A stretch of DNA of 64,000 nucleotides, taken from Vibrio sp. UCD-FRSSP16_30. GTDB taxonomy: Bacteria; Pseudomonadota; Gammaproteobacteria; Enterobacterales; Vibrionaceae. The notes below the pieces were generated by a model, which saw nothing but the letters and a program-made list of their open reading frames with translations, ran no database searches and was not told where the DNA came from. A program made the translations under genes and the position numbers. Shown here piece by piece: positions 8,554-17,099 of this stretch (within the stretch, counting starts at the first letter, position 1; each line of letters starts with the position of its first letter). The stretch lies in contig NZ_LZFW01000035.1 in the NCBI RefSeq assembly GCF_001676025.1, positions 62,001-126,000 on the forward strand. The letters are read 5' to 3'.

Positions 8554-9619
8554 CGATCAAATCTCCAACCTTATAATCTTTAGTTGCTTTACTACCCACA
8601 AGCTCCCAATACCGATAAGGTGACACCCCAGTACCAGGTCGTTTGATAGTAAGATTCGAATCACTAAATTGCTCTCCAGATTTAATCTCTATTGCAGCCA
8701 CTAAGCTCTTTCTTGCCACAATTTTATTCTTTACTTCCGATTTTGTAGGCGTTTTTACATTGCTACCTAATGCAACCTCTACCTGTCGAATAGCCTTAAC
8801 CATCGCAGCTAGCTCACTAGGTTCTAATGAAGCTTTATGGTCAGGGCCTTCCATGCTCTTGTCGAGTGTAAAGTGTTTTTCAATCAATACAGCACCCCGA
8901 GCTACAGCGGCAATAGGAATAACAATACCTTCACTATGATCTGAATAACCGGCAGTTAAATTAAAAGCTTGAGCAAGTGTATCCATAGCTTTCAAATTAA
9001 TCTCTTCCATTGGCGCTGGATATTCAGTTGTACAGTGAAGTATCGTCACTTTTTCTTTTAATACTTTTTGCCCAATTTCTGAGGCATAAGCCTCTTGAAA
9101 GCCTAACAGTGAAGGTTCTGCATTTTTATCTGCTGTGTAGCCAAAGGCTATAACCCCTAGAGCCATCTCAATCTCAGAAAGTGTCGCCATTCCAGTAGAC
9201 ACAATAAGATCACAACCGGTACGGGCATGTTTTAATACCAGAGGGGCGTTGGTGAGTTCCCCTGATGGTAATTTCAGTCTAGTTAAACCTAGATCATTAA
9301 CTAAAAAATCTAGACTTTCAGGATCGAAGGCTGTTGATAAAAACTCAATCCCGATAAAGTTACAATACTTTACGAGCTTATGATGAGCTTCATATGAAAG
9401 CTCTAAACGGCTTAGCATTGCCAACTGTGACTCTTGCTTCTGCGTATTTGTAGTTTGGTACTCAGCCTGTTTTGCTTCTTTAGTAACCAAGTTTTTAGCT
9501 TTAAATGTTTGAAACTTAACGATATCAGCACCTGCTTTATGCGCAGCATCTACAAGAGAAAAAGCAAGCTCCTCTTGTCCATTATGATTTACTCCGGCTT
9601 CAGCAATAATTAGAGTCAT
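8546..9619 (-). CDS. legI: Nonulosonic acid synthase, NeuB/LegI type
   Basis: 357-residue enzyme that condenses phosphoenolpyruvate with a 6-carbon amino sugar to give the 9-carbon acid. Residues 1-270 form the NeuB TIM-barrel (IIAEAGVNHNG at 4-14, KLPSGELTNAP, HCTTEYP, GYSDHSEG). Residues about 290-355 are the SAF/antifreeze-like domain (ARKSLVAAIEIKSGE). All pieces are present and the length is normal. Sialate versus legionaminate specificity is set by residues I cannot judge by eye, so the Leg call depends on operon context. It lies 7 bp after legG. Confidence 0.87.
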   Translation of the reverse strand: MTLIIAEAGVNHNGQEELAFSLVDAAHKAGADIVKFQTFKAKNLVTKEAKQAEYQTTNTQKQESQLAMLSRLELSYEAHHKLVKYCNFIGIEFLSTAFDPESLDFLVNDLGLTRLKLPSGELTNAPLVLKHARTGCDLIVSTGMATLSEIEMALGVIAFGYTADKNAEPSLLGFQEAYASEIGQKVLKEKVTILHCTTEYPAPMEEINLKAMDTLAQAFNLTAGYSDHSEGIVIPIAAVARGAVLIEKHFTLDKSMEGPDHKASLEPSELAAMVKAIRQVEVALGSNVKTPTKSEVKNKIVARKSLVAAIEIKSGEQFSDSNLTIKRPGTGVSPYRYWELVGSKATKDYKVGDLIVE

Positions 9620-9626
9620 AAATATC

Positions 9627-10802
9627 TCACTTTACCTCAGGTGTTATATCAAAAAATGACTTACAGGATTCAAAGCGCAAGGTTTTGATCATATCGATTA
9701 CCTGCCCACTACTATCGCCCTGTCCATATGGATTAACGATAATCTCATCCTCCTCTTTGTAAGTTCTAGTAATAGCCACTCCAATGGTCTTGGTAATCAT
9801 CCCTTTTGTTGCCTCAACATTTAAGACACTTTTAGCTGCTAAACGCCCTTTTTGTCTTGAACCAATATTCACCGTTGGAACATCAAATGCAGGCACTTCA
9901 ATGATCCCACTAGATGAATTACCAATGACTGCCGCAGCATGCTTTATCGCACTTAAATAGCGAGCCTGCCCCAAAGATGGAATAGCTAATACACGATTAG
10001 GCTGCTTTGCAGCATAGTTTTCTAATAATGGAATAATACGACGCCCACCATCATCAGCATTCGGATAGGTCAATATCACTTGGTGTTCTGGATACTCATC
10101 TAAAGCATCAAGCAAAGACTGAAAGCTCTCTTCTGGTGATTCATCACCGAGAGTAACCGGATGATACGTAACCACAAAATAAGGATTAGATAATTGAAAT
10201 TTTAGTGATTCACTTAGCTCCAATACACTCATAAAAGAAGCTCGGTTTAGATGATCTAATCCAATAGCTCCTACATTTCGCACTCTGTCCGGGGATTCCC
10301 CCAACTGAATGACTCGCTGTCGATATTCATCTGTAGACGTGCCATGAAGATAACTCAATTTAGTAATTGCATGGCGAATCGCATCGTCATAAGCACCTTC
10401 CGTTATTTCACCACCATGAAGATGTATAATCGGAATACGTAATATCATCGCGGTTTGTGCGGCCGCCAAAGCTTCAAAGCGATCTCCTAACACAATAAGT
10501 ACATCTGGTTGCATTCGAGCTAATGCATCGGCAAAACCTAAAACACCAAGCCCTATGCTTTTTGCCGTTCCAACAGCAGAGTCTGATGATAATAATATTT
10601 CTATTTTTTCATCTATCTTAAAACCATCACTCTCAATCTGCTTGTAGGTATCTCCAAAGTCTGGCGACAAATGCATCCCAGAAACCAATAGTTGGAGTGT
10701 TAGCTCAGGATCACTTTCTATATCTTTAAGTAACCAAAAAAGCAGACCGTATTCTGCTCGTGTACCAGTAAAAACTGCTACATTTTTATGAGTCTGCATC
10801 AT
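9627..10802 (-). CDS. legG: Hydrolysing NDP-HexNAc 2-epimerase, NeuC/LegG type
   Basis: 391 residues of the UDP-GlcNAc 2-epimerase family. The enzyme inverts C2 of an NDP-linked HexNAc and releases the free sugar, the substrate of the synthase encoded next. Conserved blocks: FTGTRAEYGLL near residue 12, LGDRFEALAAA, HLHGGEITEGAYDDAIRHA and GNSSSGIIEVP. In a legionaminate pathway its substrate would be GDP-linked diacetamido-trideoxy glucose. Starts at ATGATG 7 bp after legC. Confidence 0.85.
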   Translation of the reverse strand: MMQTHKNVAVFTGTRAEYGLLFWLLKDIESDPELTLQLLVSGMHLSPDFGDTYKQIESDGFKIDEKIEILLSSDSAVGTAKSIGLGVLGFADALARMQPDVLIVLGDRFEALAAAQTAMILRIPIIHLHGGEITEGAYDDAIRHAITKLSYLHGTSTDEYRQRVIQLGESPDRVRNVGAIGLDHLNRASFMSVLELSESLKFQLSNPYFVVTYHPVTLGDESPEESFQSLLDALDEYPEHQVILTYPNADDGGRRIIPLLENYAAKQPNRVLAIPSLGQARYLSAIKHAAAVIGNSSSGIIEVPAFDVPTVNIGSRQKGRLAAKSVLNVEATKGMITKTIGVAITRTYKEEDEIIVNPYGQGDSSGQVIDMIKTLRFESCKSFFDITPEVK

Positions 10803-10809
10803 AAATATC

Positions 10810-11964
10810 TCACTTAGATACGAAAGAAACCGGCGTGCTTGGAATATTAATTAAGTGCGCTTCAATAAACTCTGAATAGCTCAAGTCTCCACGCATGGCA
10901 TTTTTGAACATAGGTAAACGATGCATTAATTGCCAAATTGGACGAGTCATCACACCAGCACTATTAGTGACGCTTAACATGTCCTCTCTACTTTGCTTAT
11001 CTGGACAAATTATGGCGTTCAACCAATAGTTAGACTGTGCATACTCAGGTTCAACGACAAACTTAAACTCTGACTTATTGAAAAATGCCTTATATGCGTC
11101 AGCAAGTCGTCTTTTTTTCTCTAAATAATTTTCAAGCACTTCCATCTGGCCACAACCTAGGGCCGCATTCAGATTGGGCATTCGATAGTTAAAACCTGCT
11201 TCATCATGAAAAAATTCATAAGGATGAGGGACTTTCGCTGTTGTGGTGATGTGCTTGGTTCTTTGACCCAGTGCCAATGTTTTACAAAGCACCATGCCAC
11301 CGCCACCAGTAGTAATCACTTTATTACCATTGAAACTGACAGCTCCAAAGTCACCAATCGTACCGGTGTGTTTACCTTTATAAAAAGAGCCAAGACTTTC
11401 CGCAGCATCTTCAACCAAAGTAATATTCCACTTCAAACAAACCGCAAGCAATTCATCAAGTTCAACAGGATGACCAAAGGTATGCATAGGTACAATCGCT
11501 TGGATACGTTGACCGGTAGTCTTATGGATACAGCCTACTTCTGTTTGCTCAGCATACTCATTAAGATACTCATCCACCGCTTTAGGACAAAGTCCTAAAC
11601 TTACAGGGGAAACATCAACAAATATCGGCTCTGCTCCCATATGGTGAAGCGCATTACAAGTAGCAACAAATGTCAGAGCTTGAGTAATAACAAGATCACC
11701 TTGTTTAACACCTGCCATATATAACGCTGCGTGCAAAGCAGCTGTGCCATTAACTGTCGCTACGGCTTTTTCTGAGCCCGTATAATCTTCAATCTTTTTT
11801 TCAAAATCATCTACAAATTTACCTACGCTAGAAACAAAGGTACTGTCCAACGTTTCCATTACATAGGCTTTCTCATTCCCATTAAAAGTAGGGGCATGCA
11901 ATGGAATAAAGTCATTGGTTTGGTATATATCTCGTACAAACTCAACAATTGATGTTTCTTTCAT
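10810..11964 (-). CDS. legC: PLP-dependent sugar aminotransferase, LegC type
   Basis: DegT/DnrJ/EryC1/StrS-family aminotransferase that converts the 4-keto product of the dehydratase LegB to a 4-amino sugar. The PLP-Lys lies in FNGNKVITTGGGG; VEDAAESLGS carries the Asp that contacts the pyridine ring. I place the start at ATG 11964 (384 aa), with GGAG six bases upstream, instead of an in-frame GTG at 11976 that would add four residues. PseC of the pseudaminic pathway is related, but the partner genes (no PseB/PseG/PseH set) favour LegC. Confidence 0.85.
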   Translation of the reverse strand: MKETSIVEFVRDIYQTNDFIPLHAPTFNGNEKAYVMETLDSTFVSSVGKFVDDFEKKIEDYTGSEKAVATVNGTAALHAALYMAGVKQGDLVITQALTFVATCNALHHMGAEPIFVDVSPVSLGLCPKAVDEYLNEYAEQTEVGCIHKTTGQRIQAIVPMHTFGHPVELDELLAVCLKWNITLVEDAAESLGSFYKGKHTGTIGDFGAVSFNGNKVITTGGGGMVLCKTLALGQRTKHITTTAKVPHPYEFFHDEAGFNYRMPNLNAALGCGQMEVLENYLEKKRRLADAYKAFFNKSEFKFVVEPEYAQSNYWLNAIICPDKQSREDMLSVTNSAGVMTRPIWQLMHRLPMFKNAMRGDLSYSEFIEAHLINIPSTPVSFVSK

Positions 11965-11976
11965 GACGCACTCCAC

Positions 11977-13167
11977 TTACATCTTACTATCTAAATATTT
12001 GCCCGTTTCTTTATGCCCAAAATCTGGGATCATGGTAAAGAAGAGATCAACTATTTGCTCTTTACTCCAAGCTTTATTATTTTTCATTATCGTGATGCTG
12101 TTTTCAAATAAAGTCAGTAGTTCTTGCTCATAGAGCGGATCATTTTTAATGATTCCTAGATTTTCAAATCGAGACATATCTAGAGTTTCTTGATCGGTAA
12201 AGAATTCTTCAAAATCCTTCTCACCAGTAGTATCACTCTTAGTGAACAAACATGGCCATTTACCTTGTTGAGGTAAAGTCTTAGCAAGTTCACGAGCTTC
12301 TTCTTCGGAGCTACAAAGATGAGGTTCATACCCTAGCTTCTCAAGATATTTAATGGCGATATCTGCAAAAGAAATAAGGTGCAAAGCTTCACTCAATTTT
12401 GGAAAGAAAATATCTCTATTTTCACCAAAGATACAAGACATCAAACAAAGCTCACCAGACTCTTGAGGAGTCACAAAGTAACGCTTGATATCATTTGGAG
12501 CAACAATAGGCTGATGCTTTTGTATACGTTGGTTAAAGCCATGTAGCAGTGAGCCATCAGAAAATGCTACGTTGGCAAAGCGAGCAGTTGAAATGGCAAT
12601 ATTCTCACTCTTACGCATCAAAAACATTTCCATAATGCGCTTAGATGCCCCCATCATATTTACTGGGTTGGCGGCTTTATCTGTAGAAACACAGAAATAC
12701 TTTTTAACCCCACCATCTATTGACTGCTGGATAGTTTTATCAGTATTGAATACATTTACGTCTATCATTCGCATCAAAGTAAAAGGATCTTTTTCACTTC
12801 GAACGTGCTTCAAGGCTGATAGGTTTAACACATAATCAAATTTACCGTCGGCCTTTATGAATGCGTCATACTCTAATGAGCCAATATCTAATGCAAAGGT
12901 TTGAAAATCTCCATCGATGTAACCAAATGAACTACGAATATCTCGAACAAGTTCAACCATGTTGTTTTCACTGATATCAACAACATGCAACTTTTTTGGG
13001 TTACGTTTGAAAATCTCTTTCGTCACCGCTTGGCCAATTGAGCCCGCACCGCCGAGAACCAAGAATCGAGATTCAGAAACAATCTGACTCAACTCTTTAG
13101 CTTTTGATTCGATATCACCAGAAAATAACTCTTTTTTTCTGCCTATTAAGTCCAAAACACTGTTCAT
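11977..13167 (-). CDS. legB: NDP-HexNAc 4,6-dehydratase, LegB type
   Basis: 396-residue extended SDR of the CapD/Polysacc_synt_2 group. The NAD(P) loop is GGAGSIGQA (about residues 39-47). The active-site block is STDKAANPVNMMGASKR, with Asp-Lys after Ser-Thr as in short soluble CapD-type dehydratases, and no transmembrane N-terminal part as in PglF/WbpM. First enzyme of the legionaminate route and first gene of the reverse operon, preceded by a 318-bp intergenic region shared with waaA. The C-terminal 130 residues are less conserved. Confidence 0.8.
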   Translation of the reverse strand: MNSVLDLIGRKKELFSGDIESKAKELSQIVSESRFLVLGGAGSIGQAVTKEIFKRNPKKLHVVDISENNMVELVRDIRSSFGYIDGDFQTFALDIGSLEYDAFIKADGKFDYVLNLSALKHVRSEKDPFTLMRMIDVNVFNTDKTIQQSIDGGVKKYFCVSTDKAANPVNMMGASKRIMEMFLMRKSENIAISTARFANVAFSDGSLLHGFNQRIQKHQPIVAPNDIKRYFVTPQESGELCLMSCIFGENRDIFFPKLSEALHLISFADIAIKYLEKLGYEPHLCSSEEEARELAKTLPQQGKWPCLFTKSDTTGEKDFEEFFTDQETLDMSRFENLGIIKNDPLYEQELLTLFENSITIMKNNKAWSKEQIVDLFFTMIPDFGHKETGKYLDSKM

Positions 13168-13485
13168 TTAGTTACTCATTAATATTCAAGTTGGGATGTG
13201 CCATAAGCAACACATCAAATTTTGAAATGTCTTATCTATGTTACACTGCATAAAGTCAGCTTTAGTCAAACGAGTGACAATTGCACTAGCAAATATCCAA
13301 GTTATTGATATCACCAGTGTACTCTTACAATTTACGAATGTATGCAATTTGAAAAAGCTGTCTTAATACACATAAATAGTATAGATTTTTATTCATCACA
13401 TACCTGATCTCACTTATGTATTGTAACTTAAGATACAGCGTAAATGCGCCTATCTTAACCTCACTGCATAGATACTAAACTGCAC
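13168..13485. promoter_or_regulatory. Divergent intergenic region between legB and waaA
   Basis: A 318-bp AT-rich gap holding the promoters of two opposed operons; I see no reading frame or RNA gene in it. For legB (reverse strand) a possible promoter is TTGACT (13264-13269) and TGTAAC (13240-13245) with an 18-bp spacer. For waaA (forward) the best hint is TTGAAA at 13349-13354 with an AT-rich stretch about 17 bp later, not a good -10. No ops/JUMPstart element was recognised. Both promoter calls are weak. Confidence 0.35.
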
Positions 13486-14772
13486 ATGACCATGAAATTT
13501 TTTATTAGAGCAATCTACACTACTCTTCTTGCACTTTTAAGCCCTTTGCTTTTTATGTCATTGCTAAGAAAGAAAGAGGGTAAACCAAGCATAGGAAAAC
13601 GTTGGATAGAATATTTTGGGATTACGCCGAAATTATTAGGTTCACGTCCTATTTGGATTCATACCGTTTCCGTTGGAGAAACCATTGCGACAACTCCCCT
13701 TATCCGTGCGCTAAAAGAAAAATACCCACAGCAAAACATCTTAATTACCACCACCACCACCACGGGTGCAGAGCAGGCGGAAAAACTTGCTGATATTGCT
13801 GAGCACCGATTTATGCCGGTTGATTTTAGTTGGTGTGTTAGGCGCTTTCTAAAACACGTCAATCCAAGGTGTATGCTCATTATGGAAACCGAATTGTGGC
13901 CTAATACACTTTATACCGTGTCTAAGTCAGGGGTTCCAATCGCGGTCATAAATGCCCGACTATCTGAGCGTTCTGCCCATCGGTATAAAAAATTTCAATC
14001 CGTATTTAACCTCATATCTCAAAATCTAGACCAAGTACTTTGTCAACACTCAGATGATGCCAAAAGATTTGAAGATCTCGGTCTTTCCAGTAAAAAGGTT
14101 TCCGTTACTGGCTCCTTAAAATTCGATATTTCTATCTCTGAAAATGTGAATAAACAAGGCCAGCAACTTCGCCAGCAACTTGGGGTTAATAGACCGGTTT
14201 GGATTGCAACAAGCACTCATGAAGGTGAAGATGAGATCATCTATGAGGCACATAAAAAATTATTAAATGTGCATCCTGATGCTCTGCTTATTTTAGTACC
14301 GCGCCATCCAGAAAGATTTACTCGCGTTGCTCAGTTAGGTATAGATAACGGTTTAAATACTGTCTGTAGAACTTCTAATGCTGAGGTAAGCTCAAATGTA
14401 CAAGTTTACCTTGGTGACACTATGGGAGAGATGCTGACTCTTATCAGTGCTGCCGACATCTGCTTTATGGCTGGTAGTCTTATTGGCGACAAGGTTGGGG
14501 GGCATAATATGCTCGAACCTGCGGCCTTAGAAAAGCCGATATTAAATGGTCCGAGTTACTTTAACTTTAAGGACATTACCCAGCAGTTAATAGAAGAGCA
14601 GGCATTAGTAATCTGCCAGTCAGATGAAGAAATCAGCTCTCAACTGATCCACTTATTCAATAATCCGAAAAATCGAATCCAAATGGGTCAAAACGCCTAT
14701 CAAGTGGTTAAACGTAATCAAGGCGCAGTCAATAAAACAATAGCGGCACTAGCTTGCGTGATAGCCACTTAA
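13486..14772 (+). CDS. waaA: 3-deoxy-D-manno-octulosonic acid (Kdo) transferase
   Basis: GT30-family inner-membrane-associated enzyme (428 aa) that transfers Kdo from CMP-Kdo to lipid IVA. One N-terminal hydrophobic helix (about residues 5-25) anchors it. HTVSVGETIATTPLI carries the catalytic Glu expected shortly after the anchor. METELWPN, ARLSERS, LVPRHPERF and GHNMLEPAA are conserved family blocks. A run of five ACC codons (six Thr in a row) follows the Glu region, an in-frame trinucleotide repeat. A second ATG two codons in is an alternative start. The adjacent kdkA suggests a monofunctional enzyme adding one Kdo. The 3' end overlaps convergent kdkA by 24 bp. Confidence 0.92.
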   Translation: MTMKFFIRAIYTTLLALLSPLLFMSLLRKKEGKPSIGKRWIEYFGITPKLLGSRPIWIHTVSVGETIATTPLIRALKEKYPQQNILITTTTTTGAEQAEKLADIAEHRFMPVDFSWCVRRFLKHVNPRCMLIMETELWPNTLYTVSKSGVPIAVINARLSERSAHRYKKFQSVFNLISQNLDQVLCQHSDDAKRFEDLGLSSKKVSVTGSLKFDISISENVNKQGQQLRQQLGVNRPVWIATSTHEGEDEIIYEAHKKLLNVHPDALLILVPRHPERFTRVAQLGIDNGLNTVCRTSNAEVSSNVQVYLGDTMGEMLTLISAADICFMAGSLIGDKVGGHNMLEPAALEKPILNGPSYFNFKDITQQLIEEQALVICQSDEEISSQLIHLFNNPKNRIQMGQNAYQVVKRNQGAVNKTIAALACVIAT

Positions 14773-15453
14773 TAAATGCTGCCAATCACTCTCTTGCCAA
14801 TGTATCGAAAAGCGCGTCACTTCTTTATGAAATGAGCGCTTTAATCGATCTAGATTATCTTGCTTCCAGTCATCCGCTGGTTGTTCATAACATTTATCAA
14901 AATCAATAATCCATACTTTATTGTCGGTATCGAGCAGTATGTTGTGAATATTCAGATCGGTATGGTTTACCTGAGCTTGGTGGAGTTTTTTAATCTGCTG
15001 ACCAATGGAGTGGTACAGCTCCACACTTAAAGAAGATTGCTGCAGTTTATCCACAAGATCTTGAGCATTGGGGATTCTTTCGCTCAATAAATCTGCGGTA
15101 TAAAATGGGCCAAACTTATCGGCTTGAGCGGCAATGGGCCTAGGCACATTGACCCCTTTGCTACGCAAATGTTGTAAAAGCTGATACTCCTGATAGCTAC
15201 GAGTGTTCTCCCAGCCAGAAAACCAATACTGGTCTTTAACCAGTTTGCCAAACAACCCACCACGACGATAATGTCGCAGCGCGCCTTGTAAACCGTCTAA
15301 CTGCACAAACCAAGTCGTGCCTCGCCCTTTGGCGCTGCCCGTTACTTTATTTTGTACTAGCCAATACGGGGCTTCGAAACACATCTCTGGTGGCACATTT
15401 AATAGATCTGGTTCAAACCAAATCACTTGTGTTCCGTTTTGTAACGTTTTCAA
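14749..15453 (-). CDS. kdkA: Kdo kinase
   Basis: 234-residue kinase of the KdkA/lipopolysaccharide kinase family, which phosphorylates Kdo (4-OH) on Kdo-lipid IVA in the cytoplasm. The eukaryotic-kinase-like catalytic loop is HTDLNIHNILLD, followed by WIIDFDKC as the DFD/DFG-equivalent metal site. Length agrees with Haemophilus and Vibrio KdkA. Its last 24 bp overlap the end of waaA, and it is divergent from the opsX-like gene. In organisms with KdkA the inner core usually has a single phosphorylated Kdo, which fits the OpsX-type heptosyltransferase next door. Confidence 0.88.
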   Translation of the reverse strand: MKTLQNGTQVIWFEPDLLNVPPEMCFEAPYWLVQNKVTGSAKGRGTTWFVQLDGLQGALRHYRRGGLFGKLVKDQYWFSGWENTRSYQEYQLLQHLRSKGVNVPRPIAAQADKFGPFYTADLLSERIPNAQDLVDKLQQSSLSVELYHSIGQQIKKLHQAQVNHTDLNIHNILLDTDNKVWIIDFDKCYEQPADDWKQDNLDRLKRSFHKEVTRFSIHWQESDWQHLLSGYHAS

Positions 15454-15545
15454 TCTTTAGCCCCAATAAAAATCAATGACTTCCTAATTTTACAATTAAC
15501 TCTAGCACCTGCATAATTTATCTATCCTATTTACGAGTTAATTGC

Positions 15546-16589
15546 ATGACACTGTTCAAATCAGCACCAAAATCACTCTGTATTGTTCGCCTTTCAGCCA
15601 TTGGTGATGTTTGCCATGCTATTGCCGTGGTTCAGGCTATTCAAAAACACTGGCCCGAAACAAGCATCACTTGGGTTTGCGGAAAAATTGAAGCACAACT
15701 TATTGGCGACTTGCCCAATATCAAGATAGTGATATTTGATAAAAAACTGGGATTCAAAGGTATGAAAGCCGTTTGGAAACAACTTTCAGCGACCCGGTTT
15801 GATGCTTTGTTACACATGCAGGCAGCTCTTAGGGCCAGCGCTTTATCCTTTGGTATTAAAGCCAAATATAAAGTGGGCTTTGCTAAAAACAGAACAAAAG
15901 AAGGTCAATGGTTCTTTACCAATAAGCACCTTCCCCACTCTCAAAGCTTTCATGTTCTCGATAATTTTGCAGACTTTGCTCGATATATTGGCGTACCTTT
16001 TTCAGAACCAAAGTGGAATATTCCGCTTACTGATGCCGACATTCAATTTGCAACAAAAGCGATCGACAATAAGCCTACTTTAATTATTTCTGCGGCTGCG
16101 AGTAAAGATTCACGCAACTGGCTAACAGAGCGCTACGCAGCACTGGCAGACTACGCCTCAGAAAAAGGAATGCAGGTTATACTTTGTGGCTCTCCGAGCG
16201 AGCGAGAGGTCACATTAGCGAATGATATTCAGCAATTGGCCAAAAGTGATATGACCAATATGGTCGGTAAAACCTCACTAAAACAGCTGACTGCGTTACT
16301 AAAAGAAGCCGCTGTGGTCTTAGCACCGGATTCTGGCCCGGCTCACTTAGCCACAACACAAGGTACAGCGGTTATTGGGCTTTATGCTCATAGTGATCCT
16401 CGCCGTACAGGGCCATACAACAGCCTAGATTTAGTCGCTAATGCTTATGATGAGCACATTCAAAGTCAAATAGGAAAGCCCCTTAAAGATATTATCTGGG
16501 GAACACGCGCAAAAGGTGACAACCTTATGGCCTCCATTAGTGTTGAGCAGGTTTGTCAGTTACTTAATAAGACTTTAGAGAAGAATTAA
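15546..16589 (+). CDS. opsX: Heptosyltransferase I of the OpsX type (GT9)
   Basis: 347-residue GT9 enzyme. The N-terminus LCIVRLSAIGDVCHAIAVVQ resembles OpsX of Haemophilus/Pasteurella more than enteric WaaC (which begins with a KTSSMGD pattern). C-terminal ADP-heptose site: LAPDSGPAHLATTQG. Expected role: adding the first heptose to a phosphorylated Kdo acceptor; the divergent neighbour kdkA supplies that phosphate. Three bases separate it from coaD, so the two are co-transcribed. The assignment to OpsX instead of another GT9 core transferase rests on sequence resemblance and context. Confidence 0.75.
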   Translation: MTLFKSAPKSLCIVRLSAIGDVCHAIAVVQAIQKHWPETSITWVCGKIEAQLIGDLPNIKIVIFDKKLGFKGMKAVWKQLSATRFDALLHMQAALRASALSFGIKAKYKVGFAKNRTKEGQWFFTNKHLPHSQSFHVLDNFADFARYIGVPFSEPKWNIPLTDADIQFATKAIDNKPTLIISAAASKDSRNWLTERYAALADYASEKGMQVILCGSPSEREVTLANDIQQLAKSDMTNMVGKTSLKQLTALLKEAAVVLAPDSGPAHLATTQGTAVIGLYAHSDPRRTGPYNSLDLVANAYDEHIQSQIGKPLKDIIWGTRAKGDNLMASISVEQVCQLLNKTLEKN

Positions 16590-16592
16590 TCG

Positions 16593-17069
16593 ATGCAAAA
16601 TCATGTCCTCTACCCTGGTACTTTCGACCCTCTAACCAATGGTCACCTAGATATTATTACTCGTGCGGCGAATCTATTTGAAACCGTCACCGTTTGTGTA
16701 GCTGCTAGCCCAAGCAAAAATACGATGTTCTCTTTAGAAGAGCGAGTTGAGATGCTAAAAAAGTCTGTCGCACATTTAAATAATGTCAATGTGGAAGGAT
16801 TTTCTGGGCTATTGATTGAATTTGCTAAAGAAAAACAAGCCAATCTACTAGTGCGAGGTCTACGCACTACGATGGACTTTGAATATGAATTTGGCTTAAC
16901 GAGCATGTACCGAAAGCTGCTTCCGACTCTAGAAAGCATCTTCTTAACACCATCGGAAGAGTTTGCTTTTCTCTCATCAACAATCGTGCGAGAAGTGGCG
17001 ATTCACGGGGGAGATGTCGAAGGGTTTGTTCCTGCTTCTGTATTTAAGCGGATACAACAGAAGGTTTAG
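16593..17069 (+). CDS. coaD: Phosphopantetheine adenylyltransferase
   Basis: 158-residue enzyme for the fourth step of coenzyme A synthesis (4'-phosphopantetheine + ATP to dephospho-CoA). The nucleotidyltransferase T/HxGH motif lies in [12 protein letters not shown] (residues 6-17), and the second ATP motif in the SSTIVREV segment near residue 128. Full family length. The TAG stop lies inside the left arm of a long hairpin. Co-transcribed with opsX; linkage of waaA, coaD and mutM is usual in gammaproteobacteria. Confidence 0.95.
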   Translation: MQNHVLYPGTFDPLTNGHLDIITRAANLFETVTVCVAASPSKNTMFSLEERVEMLKKSVAHLNNVNVEGFSGLLIEFAKEKQANLLVRGLRTTMDFEYEFGLTSMYRKLLPTLESIFLTPSEEFAFLSSTIVREVAIHGGDVEGFVPASVFKRIQQKV

Positions 17070-17093
17070 TGCTCAATGTGAGCACTAAACCTT
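17061..17093. terminator. Bidirectional terminator-like hairpin between coaD and the epimerase gene
   Basis: Perfect 15-bp stem (arms 17061-17075 and 17079-17093, AAGGTTTAGTGCTCA and its complement) with a 3-nt loop. It lies between two convergent genes and includes the coaD stop codon. The T-run is short on both strands (CCTTTAT forward), so termination strength is uncertain. Confidence 0.65.
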
Positions 17094-17099
17094 TATCGA

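Noticed and set aside
11206..11598. 130-codon forward reading frame opposite legC
   Set aside because: Fully antisense to a conserved aminotransferase, Cys/His-rich low-quality protein, no ribosome site or family.
6117..13167. Reading the operon as an N-acetylneuraminic acid pathway
   Set aside because: Neu5Ac synthesis needs only neuB, neuC and neuA; the extra 4,6-dehydratase, aminotransferase and PtmE-like gene fit legionaminate better. Pseudaminate was also rejected because NeuC-type and PtmE-type genes are not part of that route.
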